From: an uncultured Duganella sp.
GTDB taxonomy: Bacteria > Pseudomonadota > Gammaproteobacteria > Burkholderiales > Burkholderiaceae
NCBI GenBank assembly: GCA_946482335.1
Contig: CAMLRG010000266.1
Location: 1 to 6,333, forward strand
Direction of reading: 5' to 3'
DNA: 6,333 nucleotides
Below the pieces are notes generated by a model. That model saw only the letters and a program-made list of their open reading frames with translations. It had not been told where the DNA came from and did not search any database. The first letter of the stretch is position 1; each line of letters begins with the position of its first letter. Both the position numbers and the translations under genes were made by a program. Positions 1-6,333 of this stretch are shown piece after piece.

Positions 1-571
1 TGAAGCCGAAGTCGCCCACGCGGTTGACCAGGAAGGCCTTCATGTTGGCGAAGATGGCGGTCGGGCGGGTGTACCAGAAACCGATCAGCAGGTAGGACAC
101 CAGGCCCACCGCTTCCCAGCCGAAGAACAGCTGCAGGAAGTTGTTCGACATCACCAGCATCAGCATGGAGAAGGTGAACAGCGAAATGTAGGAGAAGAAG
201 CGGTTGTAGCCTTCGTCTTCTTCCATATAGCCGATGGTGTAGATGTGCACCATCAGGGAGACGAACGTCACCACGTTCATCATCATCGCGGTCAGCGTGT
301 CGATCTGGAAGCCGACCGCCAGCTTGACGCCGGCCACGGTCATCCAGCGGTAGACGTCACCGTTGAAGGTGGCGCCATCCATTACCTGCAGCAGGGTCTG
401 GAACGAGATCAGGAAAGCGATCAGCACGCCCAGGATGGTCGCGCTGTGCGACACCTTGCGGCCGACGACGTTGCCGAAGAACTTGGTGCCCAGCAGGCCC
501 GCGATTGCGGAACCTGCCAGCGGCGCCAGCGGAACGGCCAGAAGGAGGGTTGGGTTAAGTTGCCCCGTCAT
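1..571 (-). CDS. nuoL: NADH-quinone oxidoreductase subunit L (NuoL), N-terminal part, truncated by window edge
   Basis: NuoL is the distal antiporter-like (Mrp/ND5-type) proton-pumping subunit of the complex I membrane arm. The window holds the start codon (569-571) and the first 190 residues; the reading frame stays open to base 1, so most of the roughly 600-700-residue protein lies outside. My translation begins MTGQLNPTLLLAVPLAPLAG and shows hydrophobic segments at about residues 8-29, 41-62, 90-114, 124-143 and 147-167. The family signature FFGWEAVGLVSYLLIGFW covers residues 149-166; Glu153 in it matches the essential Glu144 of E. coli NuoL. Asp187 in NRVGDFGF matches E. coli Asp178, with the same 34-residue spacing between the two. 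The start is supported by AAGGT (577-581) placed 5 nt upstream. It follows nuoK after a 32-nt spacer. Identification is secure from the motifs and the operon position. Confidence 0.96.
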   Translation of the reverse strand, partial: MTGQLNPTLLLAVPLAPLAGSAIAGLLGTKFFGNVVGRKVSHSATILGVLIAFLISFQTLLQVMDGATFNGDVYRWMTVAGVKLAVGFQIDTLTAMMMNVVTFVSLMVHIYTIGYMEEDEGYNRFFSYISLFTFSMLMLVMSNNFLQLFFGWEAVGLVSYLLIGFWYTRPTAIFANMKAFLVNRVGDFGF

Positions 572-603
572 GATTTACCTTATCTATTTTTCGAGGATTT
601 AAC
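572..603 (-). promoter_or_regulatory. AT-rich nuoK-nuoL spacer carrying the nuoL ribosome binding site
   Basis: This is the longest intergenic gap in the window (32 nt). By my count 23 of its 32 bases are A or T, against a GC-rich background. On the minus strand it carries AAGGT (577-581) 5 nt before the nuoL ATG. The A/U-rich leader probably keeps the nuoL start unstructured. I see no inverted repeat that would make a terminator, and no convincing paired -35/-10 boxes. Confidence 0.6.
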
Positions 604-912
604 TTAGCCTTTGAGGCTGTCCAGGTCTTCCACGTTGATGGTGTCCAGGTTACGGAACATCACCACCAGGATCGCGAGGCCGATTGCCGATTCGGCAGCC
701 GCCACGGTCAGGATGAAGAAGACGAAGATCTGCCCGGCCGCGTCGCCCAGGTAGTGCGAGAACGCGATGAAGTTCATGTTCACCGCCAGCAGCATCAGTT
801 CGATGGCCATCAGCAGGACGATGACGTTCTTGCGGTTCAGGAAAATACCGACGATCGAGATCGCGAACAGGATCGCGCCCAGGACCAGGTAGTGAGCCAG
901 GGATAAAGTCAT
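604..912 (-). CDS. nuoK: NADH-quinone oxidoreductase subunit K (NuoK)
   Basis: NuoK is the ND4L homologue, a small three-helix membrane subunit between NuoJ and NuoN in the proton-translocating arm. At 102 residues it is close to the 100 of E. coli. Hydrophobic segments lie at about residues 5-24, 29-52 and 61-86. The two buried membrane glutamates needed for coupling in E. coli (Glu36 and Glu72) appear as Glu38 in [13 protein letters not shown] and Glu74 in [13 protein letters not shown]. The hydrophilic tail [13 protein letters not shown] follows the last helix. The ATG overlaps the nuoJ stop by 4 nt (ATGA, 909-912), so translation is probably coupled, and a complete AAGGAGG lies just upstream inside nuoJ. 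Full length, with no anomaly seen. Confidence 0.98.
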   Translation of the reverse strand: MTLSLAHYLVLGAILFAISIVGIFLNRKNVIVLLMAIELMLLAVNMNFIAFSHYLGDAAGQIFVFFILTVAAAESAIGLAILVVMFRNLDTINVEDLDSLKG

Positions 913-1544
913 GGTGCCTCCTTCGTTTCCGCAGCTGCGACCGGCGCGTGGACGACAGCGTCCATCTTCACGATCTTCAGGCGGTCGTTACGCTTGACGC
1001 GGACAGCTTCTGCCGGGTCGAAGAACTTGGTGTCCTTACGCTTGCGCAGGGTCAGGGCCACGGCGGCCACGATGGCCACCAGCAGGACCACGGCGGCGAT
1101 TTCGAACGCAAGGATGTAGTCGGTGTAGATCAGCAGGCCCAGCGCCTTGGTCTGGCCGATGGTGTTGGCCGCTTCAGGCACGACCACGCCGCCGGTCGAC
1201 GGGAAGGCGCGCCAGATCACGGCCGCCATTTCCAGCACGATCACGCCGCCAACGACGGCAGCCACCGGCAGGTAATTCCAGAAGCCGGCACGCAGCTTGT
1301 CCATGTCGATGTCGATCATCATCACGACGAACAGGAACAGGACCATGACGGCGCCGACGTACACCAGCACCAGCACGATGGACAGGAATTCGGCTTTCAG
1401 CAGCATCCAGATGCCGGCCGCCTGGAAGAAGGCCAGCACCAGGAACAGTGCAGCTTGCACGGGGTTACGTGCGGTAATCACGCGCAGCGATGCCAGCACC
1501 AGGATGGCAGCGAACACGTAGAACAAGATAGAAGTGAAGTTCAT
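909..1544 (-). CDS. nuoJ: NADH-quinone oxidoreductase subunit J (NuoJ)
   Basis: NuoJ is the ND6 homologue, a five-helix membrane subunit next to NuoK, NuoA and NuoH. In known complex I structures its third helix has a pi-bulge that changes during coupling. Hydrophobic segments are at about residues 3-22, 28-48, 54-77, 91-112 and 138-166. The signature [15 protein letters not shown] lies at residues 62-76 and matches the conserved third helix. Glu148 sits in the last helix ([13 protein letters not shown]). At 211 residues the protein is longer than E. coli NuoJ (184), and it ends in a charged tail of about 45 residues (from about 167) followed by an Ala/Pro-rich end. The ATG (1542-1544) has GAGG (1554-1557) 8-9 nt upstream, 18 nt after nuoI. 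The last codons of nuoJ double as the nuoK ribosome binding site. Confidence 0.97.
   Translation of the reverse strand: MNFTSILFYVFAAILVLASLRVITARNPVQAALFLVLAFFQAAGIWMLLKAEFLSIVLVLVYVGAVMVLFLFVVMMIDIDMDKLRAGFWNYLPVAAVVGGVIVLEMAAVIWRAFPSTGGVVVPEAANTIGQTKALGLLIYTDYILAFEIAAVVLLVAIVAAVALTLRKRKDTKFFDPAEAVRVKRNDRLKIVKMDAVVHAPVAAAETKEAP
917..923 (-). promoter_or_regulatory. Strong Shine-Dalgarno for nuoK, embedded in the nuoJ 3' end
   Basis: On the minus strand the sequence reads AAGGAGG, a full anti-16S match, 4 nt before the nuoK ATG. The same bases encode the Lys-Glu of the NuoJ C-terminal ETKEAP. With the ATGA overlap this lets ribosomes reinitiate on nuoK and also bind it directly. Confidence 0.8.
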
Positions 1545-1562
1545 TATGTTTAACCTCGGCGA

Positions 1563-2051
1563 TCAGCGGTACTTGGCATCGGCCGCGCGGTTGGCCGCGA
1601 TTTCCGCTTCGTAGCGGTCGCCCACGGCCAGCAGCATTTCCTTGGTGTAGTACAGGTCACCGCGCTTTTCGCCGTGGTATTCCAGTACGTGGGTCTCGAC
1701 GATCGAGTCCACCGGGCAGGATTCTTCGCAGAAGCCGCAGAAGATGCACTTGGTCAGGTCGATGTCGTAGCGGGTGGTGCGGCGCGAACCGTCGTCACGC
1801 TGCTCCGACTCGATGGTGATCGCCATCGCCGGGCAAACGGCTTCGCACAGTTTGCAGGCGATGCAGCGCTCTTCGCCGTTCGGATAACGGCGCAGGGCAT
1901 GCAGGCCGCGGAAGCGCGGCGAGATCGGGGTTTTCTCTTCAGGGAACTGGACGGTGATCTTCTTGGCAAACATGTATTTGCCGGTCAGCGCCATCCCCTT
2001 GAACAGTTCGGTCAGCATGAAGCTGCCGAAGAAGTCTTTCAATCGGTCCAT
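1563..2051 (-). CDS. nuoI: NADH-quinone oxidoreductase subunit I (NuoI), 2x[4Fe-4S] ferredoxin-like
   Basis: NuoI (TYKY/Nqo9 homologue) carries clusters N6a and N6b, which pass electrons from NuoG towards N2 and quinone at the junction with the membrane arm. Two eight-Cys ferredoxin motifs are complete: Cys63, 66, 69 and 73 ([12 protein letters not shown]) and Cys102, 105, 108 and 112 ([12 protein letters not shown]). The fourth Cys of each motif is expected to ligate the opposite cluster. An amphipathic N-terminal stretch (residues 8-30) would lie on the membrane surface, as in homologues. At 162 residues it resembles the alpha/betaproteobacterial and mitochondrial form and is shorter than E. 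coli NuoI (180). The start (2049-2051) lies 15 nt after the nuoH stop. A modest AAGAGAG (2062-2068) overlapping that stop is the likely ribosome binding site. Confidence 0.98.
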   Translation of the reverse strand: MDRLKDFFGSFMLTELFKGMALTGKYMFAKKITVQFPEEKTPISPRFRGLHALRRYPNGEERCIACKLCEAVCPAMAITIESEQRDDGSRRTTRYDIDLTKCIFCGFCEESCPVDSIVETHVLEYHGEKRGDLYYTKEMLLAVGDRYEAEIAANRAADAKYR

Positions 2052-2066
2052 TCTGTATTCGCTCTC

Positions 2067-3149
2067 TTACTTCCAAATATTCCAGGAGGTCTGCATCCAG
2101 GTCGCCACGAACACCAGGTACACCAGGGTCAGCGGGATGAACACTTTCCAGCCCAAACGCATGATCTGGTCATAGCGGTAACGCGGGAAGGTGCCGCGCG
2201 TCCAGATGAACAGCGATACGATGAAGAAGGTCTTGATGAACAGCCAGAAGAAGCCGCCGAACACGCCGCCGAATTCCAGCGCCGCGATCGGAGCGGACCA
2301 GCCGCCCAGGAACATGATCGACGCCAGCATGGAGATCAGGATCATGTTGGCGTATTCCGCCAGGAAGAACATGGCGTAAGCCATACCGCCGTATTCGACC
2401 ATGTGGCCGCCCACGATTTCCGACTCGCCTTCCACCACGTCGAACGGGTGACGGTTGCATTCGGCCAGGCCGGACACCAGGTAGACCACGAACACCGGCA
2501 GCAGCGGCAGCCAGTTCCAGGACAGGAAGTTGATGCCCATGTCGGCCATCATGCCCTTCTGCTGGCCCAGCACGATCTCGGACAGGTTCAGCGAACCGGC
2601 CACCATCAGCACGATCACCAGCACGAAGCCCATGGCGATCTCGTACGACACCATCTGTGCCGAGGCGCGCATGGCGCCCATGAAGGAGTATTTCGAGTTG
2701 GCGGACCAGCCGGCGATGATGATGCCGTACACCTCCATCGAGGCGATCGCCATGATCAGCAGCAGGCCGGCGTTGACGTCGGCCAGGGCGGCGCCCGGTG
2801 CGAACGGCATCACCGCCCAGCAAGCCAGCGCCGGCATGATGGTCATCACGGGACCGATGAAGAACAGCGACTTGTTCGACTTGGTCGGGACGATGATCTC
2901 TTTGAAGAGCAGTTTCAGCGCGTCGGCGATCGGCTGCAGCAGGCCGTTCGGGCCCACGCGGTTCGGGCCGATACGGATCTGGATCCAGCCCAGCAGCTTG
3001 CGCTCCCACAGCGTCAGGTAGGCCACCAGGCCCATCAGCGGCAGCGTCACGCACAGGATCTTGGCCATGGTCCAGACGAACGGCCAGAAGGTGCCGAGGT
3101 TGGCTTCGCCAACGGCTTTAATCGAATCAATCATTTCTGGCAGAGCCAT
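2067..3149 (-). CDS. nuoH: NADH-quinone oxidoreductase subunit H (NuoH)
   Basis: NuoH is the ND1 homologue, a membrane subunit that joins the peripheral arm to the membrane arm and forms much of the ubiquinone chamber. At 360 residues it is of usual length, with about eight hydrophobic segments. Family blocks are intact: [20 protein letters not shown] at residues 48-67, running on to LKLLFKE; SYEIAMG at 168-174; the acidic quinone-side loop [16 protein letters not shown] at 229-244 followed by [15 protein letters not shown]; and [18 protein letters not shown] at 318-335. The usual Thr of the ETNR motif is Cys231 here. The start (3147-3149) overlaps the nuoG stop by one base (TAATG) and is preceded by a strong GGAGG. 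The next Met (residue 6) is possible but less well placed relative to that site. Confidence 0.98.
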   Translation of the reverse strand: MALPEMIDSIKAVGEANLGTFWPFVWTMAKILCVTLPLMGLVAYLTLWERKLLGWIQIRIGPNRVGPNGLLQPIADALKLLFKEIIVPTKSNKSLFFIGPVMTIMPALACWAVMPFAPGAALADVNAGLLLIMAIASMEVYGIIIAGWSANSKYSFMGAMRASAQMVSYEIAMGFVLVIVLMVAGSLNLSEIVLGQQKGMMADMGINFLSWNWLPLLPVFVVYLVSGLAECNRHPFDVVEGESEIVGGHMVEYGGMAYAMFFLAEYANMILISMLASIMFLGGWSAPIAALEFGGVFGGFFWLFIKTFFIVSLFIWTRGTFPRYRYDQIMRLGWKVFIPLTLVYLVFVATWMQTSWNIWK

Positions 3150-5479
3150 TATTTGCCCTCCCCTGCTTTGGCAACGGTGACCTCACCGAACATCGCGCCC
3201 AGCATCGCGGTCGATGCGTGTGCGGCGGACACGCGCACCACGTTGGCCGGCAGGCCGGCGTCGATGGTGGCTTCCAGGATCGCAAAGCCGGAGCCCTGCT
3301 TCACTTCGACCTTGTCGCCGGACTGCACGCCGATCTGCTGCGCGGTGGCGGCGGACAGGTGCGCTTTCGGTGCGGCGGCATCGGTGGTCGCCTGCAGCGG
3401 GCCGGAACGGCGCGCCAGGGCGTCGGCGAAGTAGATCGGCACGTCGGCCAGGCGCTGCAGCCCTTGCACGGTGAAGGCGGCGCCGGCAACGGCGGCCTTG
3501 CGCGATACGTTCGACAGCTTGGCCGACAGGTCGGACGCGCCCTTTTCGAACAGCTCGTCGCGGATGGCTTCGGAGGTTTCGTAGTCGAAGCCGCCCAGGC
3601 CCAGGATGTTGCCCAGTACGCGCAGCACCTTCCAGGCCGGACGGGCGTCGCCCATCGGCTTGACGGTGCCGTTGAAGGACTGCAGGCGGCCTTCGGCGTT
3701 GACGAAGGAGCCGGAAGTCTCGGCGAACGGCGCGACCGGCAGCAGCACGTCGGCGTAGTCCATGCCATGCTTGAAGGCCGACATCACCACCACCATGTCG
3801 GCGCCGTTCAGCGCGGTCTTGGCAGCTTGCGGGTTGGCCGCGTCCAGCTCAGGCTCGGCGTTCAGCAGCAGGTAGGCTTTCTTCTGCACGGAGAACGCCG
3901 GAGCGGCATTCTTCGCGGTGGCGCCCACCAGGTAGCCGCCCACGGTGTTGGCGGCTTCGGTCAGGTAGCCCAGCTTGGCGCCGGTCTGTTCGGCGATCCA
4001 CTGTGCGGCAGCGTGCAGCTTGGACGCTTCCGGGTGCGCCACGGCGGCGTTGCCCAGGAAGACCGCCTTGCGCTCGCCGCCCAGCAGGGATTCAGCGATG
4101 GCTTCTGCTTCGGCCGAGGCCACCACGCCTTCAAAGCCGGCAGGAGCGGCCACGCCCTTCGCCTTGGCCACGGCAGCCACCACGCCGGACAGCGCGGCCA
4201 GCCAGTCAGACGGCGCGGCGATGATCTTGTGGGCGGTGTTGATCAGGTTTTCGGTGTCGGCTGCGTGCAGCACGGACAGCTTGCCGCCGGCTTTCACGGC
4301 CGCGCGGATGCGGGTCGCGAACAGCGGATGGTCCTTGCGCAGGAAGGAACCGATCACGAACACGCGCTGCAGCTGCGACAGTTCGGTGATCGGCATGCCC
4401 AGCCATGGCTTGACTTCGCCGTCCAGCGCGAAGTCGCTCTGGCGCAGGCGGAAGTCGACGTTCTCGGAACCGACGCCGTGCATCACCTTCTTCAGCAGGG
4501 CCAGTTCTTCCACGGTGGAGTGCGCGGTCGCGTAAGCGGCCAGCGCGTCGGCGCCGTGTTCATGCTTGATGTTCTTCAGGCCGTGCGCCACGTATTCCAG
4601 CGCCACTTGCCATTCGACTTCCTTCCACTCGCCGCCCTGCTTCAGCATCGGCTTGGTCAGGCGCTCGGCGCTGTCCAGCGCTTCGTAGGAGTAGCGGTCC
4701 TTGTCGGAAATCCAGCACTCGTTGACCGCTTCGTTTTCCAGCGGCAGCACGCGCTTCACGGAGCCCTGCTTCACTTGCACGATCAGGTTGGCGCCGGTGG
4801 AGTCGTGCGGGGAGACCGATTTGCGGCGCGACAGTTCCCAGGTACGGGCGCTGTAGCGGAATGGGCGCGAGGTCAGCGCGCCGACCGGGCACAGGTCGAT
4901 CATATTGCCCGACATTTCGGAGCTCACCGCTTCGCCCACGAAGGTGGTGATCTCGGAATGCTCGCCGCGGCCCAGCATGCCCAGTTCCATCACGCCGGCC
5001 ACTTCCTGGCCGAAGCGCACGCAACGGGTGCAGTGGATGCAGCGCGACATTTCCTCCATCGCCACCAGCGCGCTGCCGGCCTTCGGCGGCACCACGCGCT
5101 TCTCTTCCTCGTAGCGGGACTCCATCTTGCCGTAACCTACGGCCAAGTCCTGCAGCTGGCACTCGCCGCCTTGGTCGCAGATCGGGCAATCCAGCGGGTG
5201 GTTAATCAGCAGGAATTCCATCACCGACTTCTGTGCCTGTACGGCCTTGTCGGAGGCGGATTTCACAACCATGCCAGCCGATACCGGCGTGGCGCATGCT
5301 GGCAAAGGCTTGGGCGCCTTCTCCACTTCGACCAGGCACATACGGCAGTTCGCGGCGATCGACAATTTCTTGTGATAGCAGAAGTGCGGGATGTAGGTAC
5401 CCAGCTTGTTGGCGGCGTCCATCACCATGCTACCCGCAGGGACTTCTACCTTTTTGCCGTCAATTTCGATTTCAACCAT
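3149..5479 (-). CDS. nuoG: NADH-quinone oxidoreductase subunit G (NuoG)
   Basis: NuoG is the largest peripheral-arm subunit and carries electrons from NuoF to NuoI. The N-terminal domain has the [2Fe-2S] N1b ligands Cys34, 45, 48 and 62; the His-Cys3 N5 ligands His94, Cys98, 101 and 107 ([14 protein letters not shown]); and the N4 ligands Cys147, 150, 153 and 197 (CIHCTRC and LCPVG). The extra N7 cluster of E. coli and Thermus is absent: the region near residues 220-231 and position 258 have no ligand cysteines. From about residue 230 a degenerate molybdopterin-oxidoreductase fold follows, with [17 protein letters not shown] at 576-592 and NAEGRLQ at 594-600. The end (about 695-770) resembles the dinucleotide-binding domain; no cofactor is expected. 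At 776 residues it is shorter than E. coli NuoG (908). The start is 12 nt after nuoF and lacks a clear Shine-Dalgarno. Confidence 0.98.
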   Translation of the reverse strand: MVEIEIDGKKVEVPAGSMVMDAANKLGTYIPHFCYHKKLSIAANCRMCLVEVEKAPKPLPACATPVSAGMVVKSASDKAVQAQKSVMEFLLINHPLDCPICDQGGECQLQDLAVGYGKMESRYEEEKRVVPPKAGSALVAMEEMSRCIHCTRCVRFGQEVAGVMELGMLGRGEHSEITTFVGEAVSSEMSGNMIDLCPVGALTSRPFRYSARTWELSRRKSVSPHDSTGANLIVQVKQGSVKRVLPLENEAVNECWISDKDRYSYEALDSAERLTKPMLKQGGEWKEVEWQVALEYVAHGLKNIKHEHGADALAAYATAHSTVEELALLKKVMHGVGSENVDFRLRQSDFALDGEVKPWLGMPITELSQLQRVFVIGSFLRKDHPLFATRIRAAVKAGGKLSVLHAADTENLINTAHKIIAAPSDWLAALSGVVAAVAKAKGVAAPAGFEGVVASAEAEAIAESLLGGERKAVFLGNAAVAHPEASKLHAAAQWIAEQTGAKLGYLTEAANTVGGYLVGATAKNAAPAFSVQKKAYLLLNAEPELDAANPQAAKTALNGADMVVVMSAFKHGMDYADVLLPVAPFAETSGSFVNAEGRLQSFNGTVKPMGDARPAWKVLRVLGNILGLGGFDYETSEAIRDELFEKGASDLSAKLSNVSRKAAVAGAAFTVQGLQRLADVPIYFADALARRSGPLQATTDAAAPKAHLSAATAQQIGVQSGDKVEVKQGSGFAILEATIDAGLPANVVRVSAAHASTAMLGAMFGEVTVAKAGEGK
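3157..3161 (-). promoter_or_regulatory. Shine-Dalgarno for nuoH inside the nuoG 3' end
   Basis: The minus strand reads GGAGG within a longer purine run (AGGGGAGGG), 7 nt before the nuoH ATG. It lies in the last codons of nuoG, which encode Gly-Glu-Gly-Lys. Together with the TAATG stop/start overlap at 3147-3151 it fixes the nuoH start and suggests translational coupling. Confidence 0.8.
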
Positions 5480-5491
5480 GATAATCGCAGC
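5480..5491 (-). promoter_or_regulatory. Short nuoF-nuoG spacer without a recognisable Shine-Dalgarno
   Basis: The 12 nt between the nuoF stop and the nuoG ATG read GCTGCGATTATC on the minus strand. They contain no GGAG or AGGA core, and neither do the preceding nuoF stop-codon bases. The start is nevertheless certain from the conserved N-terminus of NuoG, so initiation probably depends on ribosomes finishing nuoF. This is inference. Confidence 0.5.
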
Positions 5492-6333
5492 TTAGTAAGC
5501 CGAAACAGGCACCAGGCAGTGCTTGTGTTCGACGTGATATTCAAATTCTTCGCGGAACTGCTTGACGAAGGCGCGTACCGGCATGGCGGCAGCATCGCCC
5601 AGCGCGCAGATGGTGCGGCCCTGGATGTTGTCGGCGATGGAGTTCAGCATGTCCAGGTCCGAAGCGCGGCCCTGGCCGTTCTCGATGCGGTGGACCATGC
5701 GGTACATCCAGCCGGTGCCTTCACGGCATGGGGTGCACTGGCCGCAGGACTCTTCGTAATAGAAGTAAGCCAGGCGTTCCAGGGCCTTAACCATGCAGCG
5801 CGTCTCGTCCATCACGATCACGGCGCCCGAACCGAGCATGGAGCCGGCTTTGGCGATCGAGTCGTAATCGAGGTCGGTCTGCATCATGATCTCGCCGCGG
5901 ATCACCGGGGCGGACGAACCGCCAGGGATCACGGCCTTGATCTTCTTGCCGCCGCGCATGCCGCCGGCCAGCTCCATCAGCTTGGCGAACGGGGTGCCCA
6001 GCGGGACTTCGTAGTTGCCCGGACGCTCAACGTCACCCGAGATCGAGAAGATCTTGGTGCCGCCGTTGTTAGGCTTGCCCAGGCCGAGGTAGTTTTCGGC
6101 GCCGATGTTCAGGATGAACGGCACGGCCGCGAACGTCTCGGTGTTGTTGATGGTGGTCGGCTTGCCGTACAGGCCGAACGAGGCCGGGAACGGCGGCTTG
6201 AAGCGCGGCTGGCCCTTCTTGCCTTCCAGCGATTCGAGCAGCGCGGTTTCTTCGCCGCAGATGTAGGCGCCGTAGCCATGGTGGGCGTGCAGCTGGAAGC
6301 TGAAGTCCGAACCCATGATCTTGTCGCCCAGGA
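5492..6333 (-). CDS. nuoF: NADH-quinone oxidoreductase subunit F (NuoF), C-terminal part, truncated by window edge
   Basis: NuoF (51-kDa/Nqo1 homologue) binds NADH and FMN and holds [4Fe-4S] cluster N3, so it is the electron entry point of complex I. The frame is open to the window edge. Five further codons (LGDKI) precede the Met at 6314-6316, which is internal and not the start. The 279 visible residues are about two thirds of a protein usually near 430; the GRGGAGFPTG part of the FMN site lies outside. Visible motifs are [18 protein letters not shown] and the following [10 protein letters not shown] (nucleotide/FMN region), and the N3 ligands in [12 protein letters not shown] (5726-5746) with the fourth Cys in TICALGD (5606-5608). 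The C-terminus [10 protein letters not shown] is intact, ending in TAA at 5492-5494. nuoG follows 12 nt later. Confidence 0.98.
   Translation of the reverse strand, partial: LGDKIMGSDFSFQLHAHHGYGAYICGEETALLESLEGKKGQPRFKPPFPASFGLYGKPTTINNTETFAAVPFILNIGAENYLGLGKPNNGGTKIFSISGDVERPGNYEVPLGTPFAKLMELAGGMRGGKKIKAVIPGGSSAPVIRGEIMMQTDLDYDSIAKAGSMLGSGAVIVMDETRCMVKALERLAYFYYEESCGQCTPCREGTGWMYRMVHRIENGQGRASDLDMLNSIADNIQGRTICALGDAAAMPVRAFVKQFREEFEYHVEHKHCLVPVSAY

Noticed and set aside
245..607. Plus-strand 120-codon frame at the left edge
   Set aside because: It is antisense to the nuoL start region, which translates cleanly into the NuoL N-terminus with conserved motifs. No domain is visible in it.
948..1553. 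Plus-strand open frame of 201 codons opposite nuoJ
   Set aside because: Very rich in His, Gln and Asp, the complement of hydrophobic membrane-protein codons. It mirrors nuoJ almost exactly and shows no family motif.
2170..3054. Minus-strand 294-codon frame inside nuoH, and a similar 209-codon frame inside nuoG (4560-5189)
   Set aside because: Both are alternate frames of conserved genes with Arg/Gly/Pro/Ala-rich composition typical of frame-shifted GC-rich DNA; the true frames carry the family motifs.
1674..3434. Plus-strand open frame of 586 codons opposite nuoI, nuoH and the nuoG 3' end
   Set aside because: It is His/Gln/Asp/Arg-rich without recognisable domains, spans three conserved antisense genes and has the composition expected of the antisense of GC-rich coding DNA. 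It is a shadow frame.
5492..6316. Reading nuoF as a short complete gene starting at the Met codon 6314-6316
   Set aside because: The frame continues upstream to the window edge (LGDKI before the Met) and the N-terminal FMN domain is missing, so the gene is cut by the window rather than short.
1..6333. Search for a mobile element, CRISPR array, tRNA/rRNA, riboswitch, toxin-antitoxin or defence genes hidden in the operon
   Set aside because: All spacers are 32 nt or shorter and the seven reading frames are continuous core complex I genes. I saw no array-like repeats, no inverted-repeat ends and no composition break.

Overview
The window is one continuous stretch of a bacterial nuo operon, which encodes the proton-pumping NADH:ubiquinone oxidoreductase (respiratory complex I, NDH-1). 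All genes lie on the minus strand, so transcription runs from high to low coordinates: nuoF (3' part) > nuoG > nuoH > nuoI > nuoJ > nuoK > nuoL (5' part). This is the canonical complex I gene order. The flanking nuoA-E and nuoM-N genes would be expected just outside, but they are not visible here.

The source is most likely a betaproteobacterium of the order Burkholderiales, probably Oxalobacteraceae (Massilia/Duganella/Janthinobacterium-like). The reasons are the high GC content with strong G/C preference at third codon positions, a separate (unfused) nuo gene set, a short 162-residue NuoI, a 776-residue NuoG without the N7 cluster ligands, and the [13 protein letters not shown] loop in NuoH. 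This placement rests on remembered family patterns, not on a search.

Layout by region: 5492-6333 holds the C-terminal two thirds of NuoF (FMN/NADH-binding subunit with cluster N3). 3149-5479 holds NuoG (clusters N1b, N4, N5). 2067-3149 holds NuoH (membrane subunit forming the quinone chamber). 1563-2051 holds NuoI (clusters N6a and N6b). 604-1544 holds NuoJ and NuoK, small membrane subunits. 1-571 holds the first 190 residues of NuoL, an antiporter-like proton-pumping subunit. Electrons pass from NADH through FMN and N3 in NuoF, through N1b/N4/N5 in NuoG, then N6a/N6b in NuoI, to quinone at the NuoH interface. NuoJ, K and L belong to the membrane arm that couples this to proton translocation.

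The genes are packed tightly: a 1-nt stop/start overlap (nuoG/nuoH), a 4-nt overlap (nuoJ/nuoK), and spacers of 12 to 32 nt elsewhere. There is no room for independent terminators, RNA genes or mobile elements, and I see none. No stretch over 300 bases lacks a gene. I found no sign of a novel system: this is ordinary core-genome content, and the findings below are minor.
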